The notes beneath the pieces are model-generated. The model saw only the letters and a program-made list of their open reading frames with translations. It had not been told where the DNA came from and ran no database searches. Positions 6,204 to 12,046 of a stretch of 12,046 bases of DNA are shown here, one piece after another (position 1 is the first letter of the stretch; every line of letters starts with the position of its first letter). Both the position numbers and the translations under genes were made by a program. The stretch is taken from contig DYSK01000061.1 of assembly GCA_020718315.1 (NCBI GenBank), forward strand, positions 1-12,046. The letters run 5' to 3'. This stretch comes from Draconibacterium orientale. GTDB taxonomy: Bacteria; Bacteroidota; Bacteroidia; Bacteroidales; UBA12170.

Positions 6204-8213
6204 TTAGCGTTTCAATTGCACCGTTTTTTGAGTTTTAAAATTCTCTATTCCATCATCCAAAAATTGTAGAAAATTATCCACATTCAAATCGTATGCTTTC
6301 GGTTGAATGAGCAATTCCCCATCGGTATTTAAAAGAACATAAAATGGTTGAGCATTGGTGTTGAATTTGGAAATTTGAAAATCGGCAAATTTATTACCGA
6401 TTGTTTTTTTTATTTTGCCGTCGTATTTAGAGGTTATCCATTCGTCTTCTGCTAGTTTTGTTTTGTCATCTACATAAAGCGCGGTAATAATAAAATTGTT
6501 TTGCAAGCGACTTAAAACCTTTGGATCGGCCCATACATTGGCTTCCATTTCTCGGCAATTCACACAACCATGTCCTGTAAAATCGATAAATAAAGGCTTG
6601 TTCTGTTCTTTAGCACAAGCAAGTGCTTGTTCGTAATCAAAAAAACCTTCCAATCCATGAGGTAAATGCAAAAATTCGTGGTATTTGGGCGTTTCGCATA
6701 TCGACTTCTTGTCGAGTGAATTAAAATTGGCCGTTTTTATTTGATCTCGAATGGATTTGTCGATGTCGAAATCTTGCGTATGCATAGGAGGAATATATCC
6801 TGATAAAGCTTTTAAAGGAGCTCCCCACATTCCGGGAATCATATACACTACAAATGAAAAACTGATTATGGATAGAATTAATCTGGGAACACTTACGAAA
6901 TTTACATCGCTATCGTGAGCAAATTTCAATTTCCCCAATAAATAAATGCCCAGCAAAGTAAAAATAACAATCCATAAGGCTAAATATATTTCTCTGTCGA
7001 GAAGTCCCCAATGATAGGTTTGATCTGCTATGCTAAGAAATTTCAGTCCCAGAGCAAGTTCCAAAAATCCGAGAACAACTTTTACAGAATTCAACCAACC
7101 GCCTGATTTTGGTAATTTGTTCAACCATTGCGGGAAGAAAGCAAAGAGTGTAAAGGGCATGGCAAATGCCAATGAGAATCCTAGCATTCCAACAATAGGT
7201 TTCAAAATTTGTCCTCCAGCCGATTCAACCAAAATGGTTCCTACAATTGGCCCGGTGCACGAAAAAGAAACCAAAACCAAGGTAAATGCCATAAATACAG
7301 AGCCAATGATTCCGCCTCTGTCTTCATGGGATGTTGATTTGTTGACCAACCAATGCGGCATAATAATTTCGAACATACCAAAGAAAGAGGCAGCAAAAAC
7401 CATAAAAATAAAGAAAAATAATAAATTGGGCAGCCAATGAGTGCTCAACCAATTGGCAATTCCGGGACCCGCTACTACTGCCAACACTGAGCCGATAAAC
7501 ACATAAATGGCTATAATTGAAATTCCGTAAACGCTTGCGTATAACCTTCCTTTTGCTCGGTTCTGACCATCTTTCATAAAAAACGAAACGGTCATTGGAA
7601 TCATTGGAAAAACACAAGGCGTAAGAATGGCTGCCAATCCAAATAGAAAAGCAAGAACAAAAAATCCAATCAAAGTTTCTTCCGAATGATCTGTTTTGGC
7701 TGCTGTTTTTTCGCTTTCAAGAGATGGAATGGTATTTTTGTTTAAAGCGAAGCTAAATTCTTCATCCGAAGGGGGCAGGCATTGTGTATCATCGCAACTC
7801 ATAAAATTGATTGAGCCTTTCAGTTCGAAAGGTTCTAAGCTCAAAAGTTTGATTTTTTGGACAAAAGTAGCTTCGTTCGAAAAGTATTTTAAAACCATAT
7901 CGAAATTGGCATCGTATTCCGAGATGGATTCGGTTTCAATAACAAGCCCAACTCGTTCGTAGTTTGCGTTTTCTTCAAAAGTAAAAGTAGTGGCAGGAGG
8001 CGCCATTGGAATGTCTTGTGAATATAAGTGCCAGCTTTTTTCGATGGTGGCTTTGAAAATCAGCTCTATTTCATCTGCATTGATTTGCTTGCTGCTCATT
8101 TGCCATTTGACCGGAGTATAAACTTGTGCGGATAGATTTCCAATGAAAAGAAGGTTGATAAAGAAGCCAATAAATATTTTGATCGAACAGGAAAGTGATT
8201 TGGTGTTCTTCAT
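6204..8213 (-). CDS. dsbD: Thiol:disulfide interchange protein DsbD
   Basis: Inner-membrane protein that carries reducing power from cytoplasmic thioredoxin to periplasmic partners, for disulfide isomerisation, cytochrome c maturation and thiol peroxidases. All three modules and cysteine pairs are present. Residues 1-29 are a signal peptide. The periplasmic N-terminal DsbD-alpha domain (about 30-165) has C140 and C145 in SCDDTQCLPP. The membrane domain (about 180-465, eight or nine helices) has C200 in LTPCVFPMIP and C319 in SFSCTGPIVG. The C-terminal thioredoxin-like domain has C550-V-N-C553 in GHGCVNC and a likely cis-proline P623. A stretch of about 45 residues (470-515) links membrane and C-terminal domains, with an extra C506. 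Length of 669 aa is slightly above the E. coli protein. The gene runs toward the nucleotidyltransferase gene (50-base gap) and diverges from udk. Confidence 0.93.
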   Translation of the reverse strand: MKNTKSLSCSIKIFIGFFINLLFIGNLSAQVYTPVKWQMSSKQINADEIELIFKATIEKSWHLYSQDIPMAPPATTFTFEENANYERVGLVIETESISEYDANFDMVLKYFSNEATFVQKIKLLSLEPFELKGSINFMSCDDTQCLPPSDEEFSFALNKNTIPSLESEKTAAKTDHSEETLIGFFVLAFLFGLAAILTPCVFPMIPMTVSFFMKDGQNRAKGRLYASVYGISIIAIYVFIGSVLAVVAGPGIANWLSTHWLPNLLFFFIFMVFAASFFGMFEIIMPHWLVNKSTSHEDRGGIIGSVFMAFTLVLVSFSCTGPIVGTILVESAGGQILKPIVGMLGFSLAFAMPFTLFAFFPQWLNKLPKSGGWLNSVKVVLGFLELALGLKFLSIADQTYHWGLLDREIYLALWIVIFTLLGIYLLGKLKFAHDSDVNFVSVPRLILSIISFSFVVYMIPGMWGAPLKALSGYIPPMHTQDFDIDKSIRDQIKTANFNSLDKKSICETPKYHEFLHLPHGLEGFFDYEQALACAKEQNKPLFIDFTGHGCVNCREMEANVWADPKVLSRLQNNFIITALYVDDKTKLAEDEWITSKYDGKIKKTIGNKFADFQISKFNTNAQPFYVLLNTDGELLIQPKAYDLNVDNFLQFLDDGIENFKTQKTVQLKR

Positions 8214-8259
8214 GTTTTTAAATTTTGATTCACTATGGGTTGCTTATTATATTAAAGGA

Positions 8260-8267
8260 CAAAAATA
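8260..8267 (-). promoter_or_regulatory. -7 box of dsbD
   Basis: Read on the minus strand this is TATTTTTG, a perfect TAnnTTTG, 46 bases before the dsbD ATG. The -33 region is a weak TTTT at 8288-8285, 17 bases upstream. It lies back to back with the udk promoter, so the two genes share one divergent control region. Confidence 0.5.
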
Positions 8268-8322
8268 ATTATATTCAGCGTATTAAAACTGTTTTGAGAT
8301 TTAAACAATGTTAATTTTACGA

Positions 8323-8352
8323 TTGCATTTAGGAATAAAAGCGGTATTTTCG
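8323..8352 (+). promoter_or_regulatory. Promoter of udk, which fixes its start
   Basis: TTG (8323-8325), 19 bases, then TATTTTCG (8345-8352), one mismatch from TAnnTTTG. Transcription would begin near 8359, a few bases before the ATG at 8368. The upstream in-frame ATG at 8308 would then lie outside the transcript. Confidence 0.45.
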
Positions 8353-8367
8353 CTTAAAAATTTGATT

Positions 8368-8985
8368 ATGCTAATTATTGGTATTGCGGGCGGGTCTGGA
8401 TCCGGAAAGACAACAGTGGTTAAGAAAATCATTAACCTTCTACCAAAAAATTCTGTAACCATTATTCCTCAAGATGCTTATTACAAAGACAATGGGCATT
8501 TAAATGCCGAAGAAAGAGCAAAAATAAATTTTGACCACCCTTCCTCCATAGAGTTTGCCTTGTTGAATCAAGATATTGACAAACTCCGAAAAAATGAACC
8601 GATCGAAATGCCCATCTATTCGTATTTAACTTGTTCGCGTGCAAAAGAAACGGTGCGCGTTGCTGCGCAAGACGTTATCATTATTGAAGGAATTCTTATT
8701 TTATCGAACAAGAAACTTCGCGATAAAATGGATATTAAAATATTTGTGGACGCGGAACCCGATGACCGCTTAATGCGTATTATCAGACGCGATATGGAAG
8801 AAAGAGGAAGGGCTTACAATAAAACTTTGGAGCATTATAGCACTTGGGTAAAACCGATGCATCAACTTTTTATTGAACCCACAAAACGTTTTGCTGATAT
8901 TATTGTTCCCCAGGGAGGAAAAAATCATGTTGCGATAGATTTGGTTGCTTCCAAAATTTTTCAAACGATGGCGGATAAAAATTAA
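8368..8985 (+). CDS. udk: Uridine kinase
   Basis: Phosphorylates uridine (and cytidine) to the monophosphate in the cytoplasm, the key pyrimidine salvage step. P-loop kinase of the uridine kinase/phosphoribulokinase group. Counting from the ATG at 8368 (205 aa), the Walker A motif GGSGSGKT is at 8-15, the substrate-binding DAYYK at 36-40, NFDHPSSIEF at 54-63, and PIYSY at 82-86. IIEGILIL (105-112) is the second strand before the lid. RLMRIIRRDMEERGR (134-148) carries the lid arginines. Length is close to the 213 aa of the E. coli enzyme. An in-frame ATG at 8308 would add 20 residues before the Walker strand that match nothing in the family and overlap the promoter, so I reject it. The gene ends 13 bases from the convergent small membrane protein gene, with no terminator between. 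Confidence 0.92.
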   Translation: MLIIGIAGGSGSGKTTVVKKIINLLPKNSVTIIPQDAYYKDNGHLNAEERAKINFDHPSSIEFALLNQDIDKLRKNEPIEMPIYSYLTCSRAKETVRVAAQDVIIIEGILILSNKKLRDKMDIKIFVDAEPDDRLMRIIRRDMEERGRAYNKTLEHYSTWVKPMHQLFIEPTKRFADIIVPQGGKNHVAIDLVASKIFQTMADKN

Positions 8986-8998
8986 GTGGCCAAGTACA

Positions 8999-9160
8999 TC
9001 AAGTACGCTGAAAATAAAAATAGCTTACAAAACCAATTATTGGACTAAATAGCAGTCCGATTAAGACAATTTTCAAACTAGATTTCGGGATATTTTCGGA
9101 TAAACGTACAAGGAAAGCCATTAAAATTACGTAGCTCATGATGATGATGTCGATAGCCAT
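8999..9160 (-). CDS. Small two-helix membrane protein, 53 aa
   Basis: A short reading frame (ATG at 9160, TGA at 9001-8999) not matching any named family I recognise. The protein has a hydrophobic helix at about residues 2-18 (IDIIIMSYVILMAFLV), a polar basic turn (R19 to K30, SENIPKSS), and a second helix at about 31-50 that contains LFSPIIGF. The positive turn suggests both ends face outside and the turn lies in the cytoplasm. Support for a real gene: a perfect TATATTTG -7 box 34 bases upstream, an A-rich leader typical of this genome, and clean two-helix composition. Met8 and Met14 are alternative starts. It lies between the cyclase gene (same strand, 139 bases upstream) and udk (convergent, 13 bases). 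Short Bacteroidota proteins with a similar LLxSPxIGF helix exist to my memory, but their role is unknown. Confidence 0.6.
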   Translation of the reverse strand: MAIDIIIMSYVILMAFLVRLSENIPKSSLKIVLIGLLFSPIIGFVSYFYFQRT

Positions 9161-9193
9161 TTTCGCTAATTTTCGTTAATTTTTTTGCGCCTT

Positions 9194-9201
9194 CAAATAT
9201 A
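9194..9201 (-). promoter_or_regulatory. -7 box of the small membrane protein gene
   Basis: On the minus strand the sequence is TATATTTG, a perfect TAnnTTTG. A start near 9188 gives a leader of about 28 bases rich in A. No clear TTG is found at 19-21 bases upstream; one occurs only 12 bases upstream. Confidence 0.45.
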
Positions 9202-9299
9202 TCGAACTTTATTCAATCCGATCCTAAGAATGTACGAACGATCAAGTAAGCAGGATTATAGTTTATGATTTGCTTATGAACGTATTTTGGAGTAGAAAA

Positions 9300-11348
9300 T
9301 TATTTGAAATTTAAAATCTCGATACCGTCCCAGTCTGCAGGAATGCCAAATTTTAAGTTTTTCTCACATCTGCCAATATACAAATCTATCGCCTTGTCGT
9401 GTGGGTTGATATGATTGATTTCCTTGAAAAGGAGCAAGGCGACATCAAATGCTTTTGATCGATACTGTTGAATGGCTTTGTTAAACAAGTCTTTCGTTTT
9501 AATTTTCAAATTGCGCTGTGTGGCTCTTTCGCCATCAAGTATTTCGAAAATATTCACAGAGGCTTTTCGCCCTTTTACTTTTACAATATCCAAAAAGCGA
9601 AAATTGTATTGCAGTGGGTTATCCAATTTTATTAAGCTGTCTTGACTAATTATAATTGGGGCTCCGTATAATTTCGTAAGCCCTTCTAAACGTGAAGCTA
9701 AATTTACGTGGTCGGAAATAACCGTGCCTTCAATCCGGCTTTGTCCACCCACAATTCCCAACATCAATTCGCCGGTATGAATTCCAATGCCACTTTCTAT
9801 GCTTGGCTTTCCGTTTCCTTTCAAATCGTCGTTGAACTCTTGAAGTTTTGCGCGCATTTCGATAGCCGCATTTATTGCGTCGTTGGCCGACAAACTATAC
9901 AGAGCCATTATAGAATCGCCAATGTATTTGTCGATAAATCCATTGTTGCGTATAATCACGGGCTCCATATACCCCAAATAATGATTTATAAAATCGAAGT
10001 TTTCCTTCGGGCTAAAATCTTCCGACAGATCTGTAAAGGAGCGAATATCCGAAAACATAACCGTCATTTCGCGCTGCACTTGATCGCCCAATTGAATGTC
10101 AACAATATTTTTCTTTCCTAAAAATTCCAAAAACTGCTTGGGGACAAAACGAAAATACGAATTGCTCAAATCGTTTATATTATCGATATGATCTTTAATA
10201 CGTTGTGCCATTACATTAAATCCCTCGCTTAGTTCTCCAATTTCGTCATTTGTTCTCACCACGCTAAAATTTGCATCGCCTTCGCCTTCGCCTGTTTTTT
10301 GGATATTGTAAAGCAATTCCTTTACCGGATATACAATGTCGAGCGTAGTCCAGCGAACAAAAGAAAAAATATAGATCAATGAAACAAAAACACTGGTGGC
10401 AATTCCTCCAAACATCATAAGGGCGTTTATAGAATTGATATACACAGCATTTTCCAGAGAGATGTTTTCGCTAATGCTTGCGTAGGAGCCAAAAAGAATT
10501 ATGCGCGTTTCAGGGCTTAATGTAGAAATGTTTAAATCTTTATAACTGCTCACACTCAATAATATATAAAAAATAACGATGCTCAATGGCAAAAGAGTCG
10601 TCATTCCGCTGGCAATCCACAAACGGTTTCTTATTTTGCTAACCGTTTTTTTAAATATACGCTTACGAAGTTCTATATCGGTATATAGAATTTCTAGATA
10701 AAATATATGCACCCTGTGTTTCGACCAATAATAAACAAATAATACAGTCAGAAATGAAGCCAATATACTGATGTAGAAATAATCCCTCAACAAACCATAG
10801 CGCAATTCGTTTTCTATATTTCCAGTAAAAAGAGTGATTGCAATATAACTGTGACTAACGATAAAAGGCAGCGAAAACAAAGCGGCATGGATATTTGGAC
10901 TCGAAAGCAACCATTTGCGGCAATAATTTTCTAAAGCAGGAATGGCTGGCAACATCTTTCGCTTTCGCGAAAAATAACGCTTATAAGGAGTGCTAAAAAA
11001 GGCTAAAAGGAGTAGACTGAACAAAAAAGTATTGATTAATATTTCGAAACTTTTCCCCAGATAATTATAATTATTTGTAAGCGGGCTTTGCACGCTTTGC
11101 TGGTCGGCGATTCCTGTCGGCAATATATCTTGGGAGTCAAATTCTTGTTTGTTCGATTTTGAAGCGGAAAATATTCCATGTCCAAGAACGGTATCGGCTT
11201 CAATTAGGCTTAATCCGGTTTCTTGCTTTAATAATTCCGGCATTTTTTGTATCCACATGAAACCAACAAATGGGATAACCAAGAAAAAATAAAGCAAAGC
11301 AGAGGATATAAAAATGCGGAAACTGATGTATTTTGGTATCTTTTTCAT
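9300..11348 (-). CDS. Membrane class III adenylate/guanylate cyclase with HAMP domain
   Basis: Predicted to make cAMP (or cGMP) at the inner membrane in response to a signal sensed in or outside the membrane. Six helices are visible: about 10-32, 103-119, 156-175, 191-208, 246-266 and 309-331. A 70-residue extracytoplasmic segment lies between the first two, and a 42-residue one between the last two. A HAMP domain follows (about 333-390, with NDEIGELSEGFNVM), then a linker RFVPKQFLEFLGK. The cyclase domain (about 425-605) has all expected residues: metal ligands D434 (FSDIRSFT) and D478 (GDSIMA), purine-selecting K474 and D546 (SDHVNLASRLE), and transition-state N549 and R553. The K/D pair points to ATP. 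The C-terminal part (615-682) looks like one or two TPR helices (KAIQQYRSKAFDVALLLFKE) and ends in DWDGIEIL. No cAMP effector gene is in the window. Start at 11348 fits a basic MKKIPK end before helix 1. Confidence 0.9.
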   Translation of the reverse strand: MKKIPKYISFRIFISSALLYFFLVIPFVGFMWIQKMPELLKQETGLSLIEADTVLGHGIFSASKSNKQEFDSQDILPTGIADQQSVQSPLTNNYNYLGKSFEILINTFLFSLLLLAFFSTPYKRYFSRKRKMLPAIPALENYCRKWLLSSPNIHAALFSLPFIVSHSYIAITLFTGNIENELRYGLLRDYFYISILASFLTVLFVYYWSKHRVHIFYLEILYTDIELRKRIFKKTVSKIRNRLWIASGMTTLLPLSIVIFYILLSVSSYKDLNISTLSPETRIILFGSYASISENISLENAVYINSINALMMFGGIATSVFVSLIYIFSFVRWTTLDIVYPVKELLYNIQKTGEGEGDANFSVVRTNDEIGELSEGFNVMAQRIKDHIDNINDLSNSYFRFVPKQFLEFLGKKNIVDIQLGDQVQREMTVMFSDIRSFTDLSEDFSPKENFDFINHYLGYMEPVIIRNNGFIDKYIGDSIMALYSLSANDAINAAIEMRAKLQEFNDDLKGNGKPSIESGIGIHTGELMLGIVGGQSRIEGTVISDHVNLASRLEGLTKLYGAPIIISQDSLIKLDNPLQYNFRFLDIVKVKGRKASVNIFEILDGERATQRNLKIKTKDLFNKAIQQYRSKAFDVALLLFKEINHINPHDKAIDLYIGRCEKNLKFGIPADWDGIEILNFK

Positions 11349-11439
11349 GAATAGATTGAATACACAATGAGATCAAAAAAGATTTATTTGTTACGAATGT
11401 ACTAAAATTTATCCGAAATTAAATTTGGTTTTTTCTAAG

Positions 11440-11470
11440 TTAGAAATGGTTTTAGGGATATATATTTTTG
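11440..11470 (+). promoter_or_regulatory. Orphan plus-strand promoter candidate
   Basis: TTAG (11440-11443), 19 bases, then TATTTTTG (11463-11470), a perfect TAnnTTTG box. It points away from the cyclase gene into a 180-base stretch without an annotated plus-strand gene. Such boxes occur by chance in AT-rich DNA, so it needs the context described for 11505-11603. Confidence 0.3.
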
Positions 11471-11504
11471 AAAATAAAAATAGCTAAGCTTTTTTTGGAT
11501 CTCA

Positions 11505-11603
11505 ATGGATTATTTTGCCAATAGCGAAAGGCGGCCCACTCCTTTTTTTAGCTACTTTGGCATCCATTTTATTCCCGTACGAAACGAGAAATCAATTCTG
11601 TAG
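11505..11603 (+). other. Possible 32-codon ORF or small RNA, GC-rich core
   Basis: ATG at 11505 opens a 32-residue frame ending at TAG 11601-11603, 35 bases after an orphan -7 box and five bases before a strong hairpin. The peptide (start MDYFANSERRPTPFFSYFG) resembles nothing I know. The core at 11524-11543 (GCGAAAGGCGGCCCACTCC) is far richer in GC than its surroundings. Either a small RNA, a tiny gene or a fragment of a dispersed repeat could explain this; chance is also possible. The opposite strand has only a 21-codon frame (11567-11502). Confidence 0.2.
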
Positions 11604-11607
11604 GAGT

Positions 11608-11643
11608 AAAAAAAGAGGCTTCTAATGAAAGAAACCTCTTTTT
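11608..11643 (-). terminator. Strong terminator of the tRNA-Pro unit
   Basis: On the minus strand AAAAAGAGGTTTCT pairs with AGAAGCCTCTTTTT around the six-base loop TTCATT, followed by more T. One pair is G-U in this orientation but an A-C mismatch on the plus strand, so it is best suited to the minus-strand transcript. The A/T ends make it usable in both directions. It begins six bases after the tRNA 3' end. Confidence 0.8.
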
Positions 11644-11648
11644 CGTTG

Positions 11649-11721
11649 TCGGAGTGACAAGACTTGAACTTGCGACCCCTTGACCCCCAGTCAAGTACGC
11701 TACCAACTGCGCTACACCCCG
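11649..11721 (-). tRNA. tRNA-Pro (anticodon GGG)
   Basis: A complete 73-base cloverleaf on the minus strand. Acceptor stem CGGGGTG/CACTCCG has one G-U pair and discriminator A73. The D arm is GCGC-AGTTGGTA-GCGT. The anticodon stem CTTGA/TCAAG encloses loop CTGGGGG, giving anticodon GGG at 11688-11686 with G37, usual for proline tRNAs. The variable loop is GGGTC. The T arm is GCAAG-TTCAAGT-CTTGT. No CCA is encoded. It reads CCC and CCU codons. Promoter and terminator flank it closely, so it seems to be a single-tRNA unit downstream of the yqeY-like gene. Confidence 0.95.
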
Positions 11722-11731
11722 ATTGCGGCTG

Positions 11732-11739
11732 CAAATGTA
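11732..11739 (-). promoter_or_regulatory. -7 box of tRNA-Pro
   Basis: TACATTTG on the minus strand is a perfect TAnnTTTG, ten bases before the mature tRNA 5' end, so the primary transcript would carry only a few extra 5' bases. The -33 element is not obvious (TTTT about 23 bases upstream). Confidence 0.5.
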
Positions 11740-11780
11740 TAAAAAATGCAGCATAAAGCAGGAAAAGCTAAATATTTTTG

Positions 11781-12046
11781 CTAACTCAACAACTCTTTTA
11801 CAATTAATGAAATGGTTTTATTATCTGCTTTGCCAGCCAATTCCTTGCCAGCTAATCCCATTATTCGTCCCATGTCTTTTATAGAACTGGCTCCGTGTTC
11901 GTGTATTAAATCTTGAACGATCATCTTTACTTCTGCTTCGGTTAATTGCATTGGAAGATACTTTTCGATGATGTTTGCCTGAAAAAGTTCTGCTTCTGCC
12001 AAATCGGCGCGATTTTGTGCAATATACATATCGGCCGATTCTTTTC
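11781..12046 (-). CDS. yqeY: GatB/YqeY domain-containing protein, 5' end cut off
   Basis: C-terminal part of a YqeY-type protein, cytoplasmic, related to the tail domain of the GatB subunit of the tRNA-dependent amidotransferase. Its own function is not settled. The frame runs open through the right edge of the window (residues KESAD precede the first internal Met at 12029), so the true start lies outside; about 88 of the usual 150 residues are seen. Matching family features are the KESADMYIAQNRADLAEAE helix, EKYLPMQLTEAEV, and the C-terminal SSIKDMGRIMG...GKADNKTISLIVKELLS, where the family has S-M-KDMGxVM and GxADGxxVxxIVKxxL. Stop codon TAG is at 11783-11781. The tRNA-Pro gene follows on the same strand after 59 bases. 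Confidence 0.9.
   Translation of the reverse strand, partial: KESADMYIAQNRADLAEAELFQANIIEKYLPMQLTEAEVKMIVQDLIHEHGASSIKDMGRIMGLAGKELAGKADNKTISLIVKELLS

Noticed and set aside
7030..7440. 136-codon plus-strand frame inside dsbD
   Set aside because: Lies opposite the conserved membrane domain of DsbD and resembles no protein.
9247..9276. Hairpin with TAAGCA/TGCTTA ends after the cyclase gene
   Set aside because: Very AT-rich with mismatches in the minus-strand RNA and no T-tract; not a credible terminator.
9708..10121. 137-codon plus-strand frame inside the cyclase gene
   Set aside because: Opposite the conserved catalytic domain; no independent support.
11404..11411. TAAATTTT on the minus strand as promoter of the cyclase gene
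   Set aside because: Last base differs from TAnnTTTG, no good -33 element, and the region is so AT-rich that such a match means little.
11552..11754. Two overlapping minus-strand reading frames of about 60 codons
   Set aside because: They run through the tRNA-Pro gene; the GVAQLV...SSSLVT-like text is the usual false translation of a tRNA.

Overview
The window looks like ordinary chromosomal DNA from a member of the Bacteroidota, most likely in or near the Flavobacteriia. I infer this from four things. Base composition is AT-rich. Gene starts have A-rich leaders and no clear Shine-Dalgarno sequence. The Bacteroidota -7 box TAnnTTTG recurs ahead of genes, often with a TTG or TTG-like element about 19-20 bases upstream. 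One gene encodes a lipoprotein with a C-terminal LruC domain, a family typical of this phylum. The single tRNA has no encoded CCA, which also fits. I see no insertion sequence, phage gene, CRISPR array or origin.

Layout, left to right. Bases 1-351 hold no recognisable gene apart from the promoter of the next one. On the plus strand follow an exported glutathione-peroxidase-family protein (352-885), UDP-glucose 4-epimerase (1050-2069), dTDP-glucose 4,6-dehydratase (2149-3210), a 671-residue LruC-domain lipoprotein with its own promoter and a strong terminator (3364-5379), and a small MobA/MocA-like nucleotidyltransferase (5572-6153). A full-length DsbD-type thiol:disulfide interchange protein lies convergently on the minus strand (8213-6204). 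It shares a divergent promoter region with uridine kinase (8368-8985, plus). Then come, on the minus strand, a 53-residue two-helix membrane protein (9160-8999), a six-helix membrane class III adenylate/guanylate cyclase with HAMP and C-terminal helical repeats (11348-9300), tRNA-Pro(GGG) with promoter and terminator (11721-11649), and the 3' part of a GatB/YqeY-domain protein cut by the right edge (12046-11781).

How they fit together. galE and rfbB supply nucleotide sugars for surface polysaccharide; they are probably co-transcribed, but the other rml genes are not here. DsbD brings electrons from the cytoplasm to the periplasm, where the exported peroxidase could use them; that link is inference. 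The cyclase probably makes cAMP in response to a membrane or envelope signal. The rest is housekeeping: uridine salvage, tRNA and YqeY.

I found no convincing new multi-gene system. The items most worth a second look are a possible short plus-strand transcription unit between the cyclase and the tRNA (11440-11643), the unannotated 53-residue membrane protein, the LruC lipoprotein, and the cyclase's sensory half.
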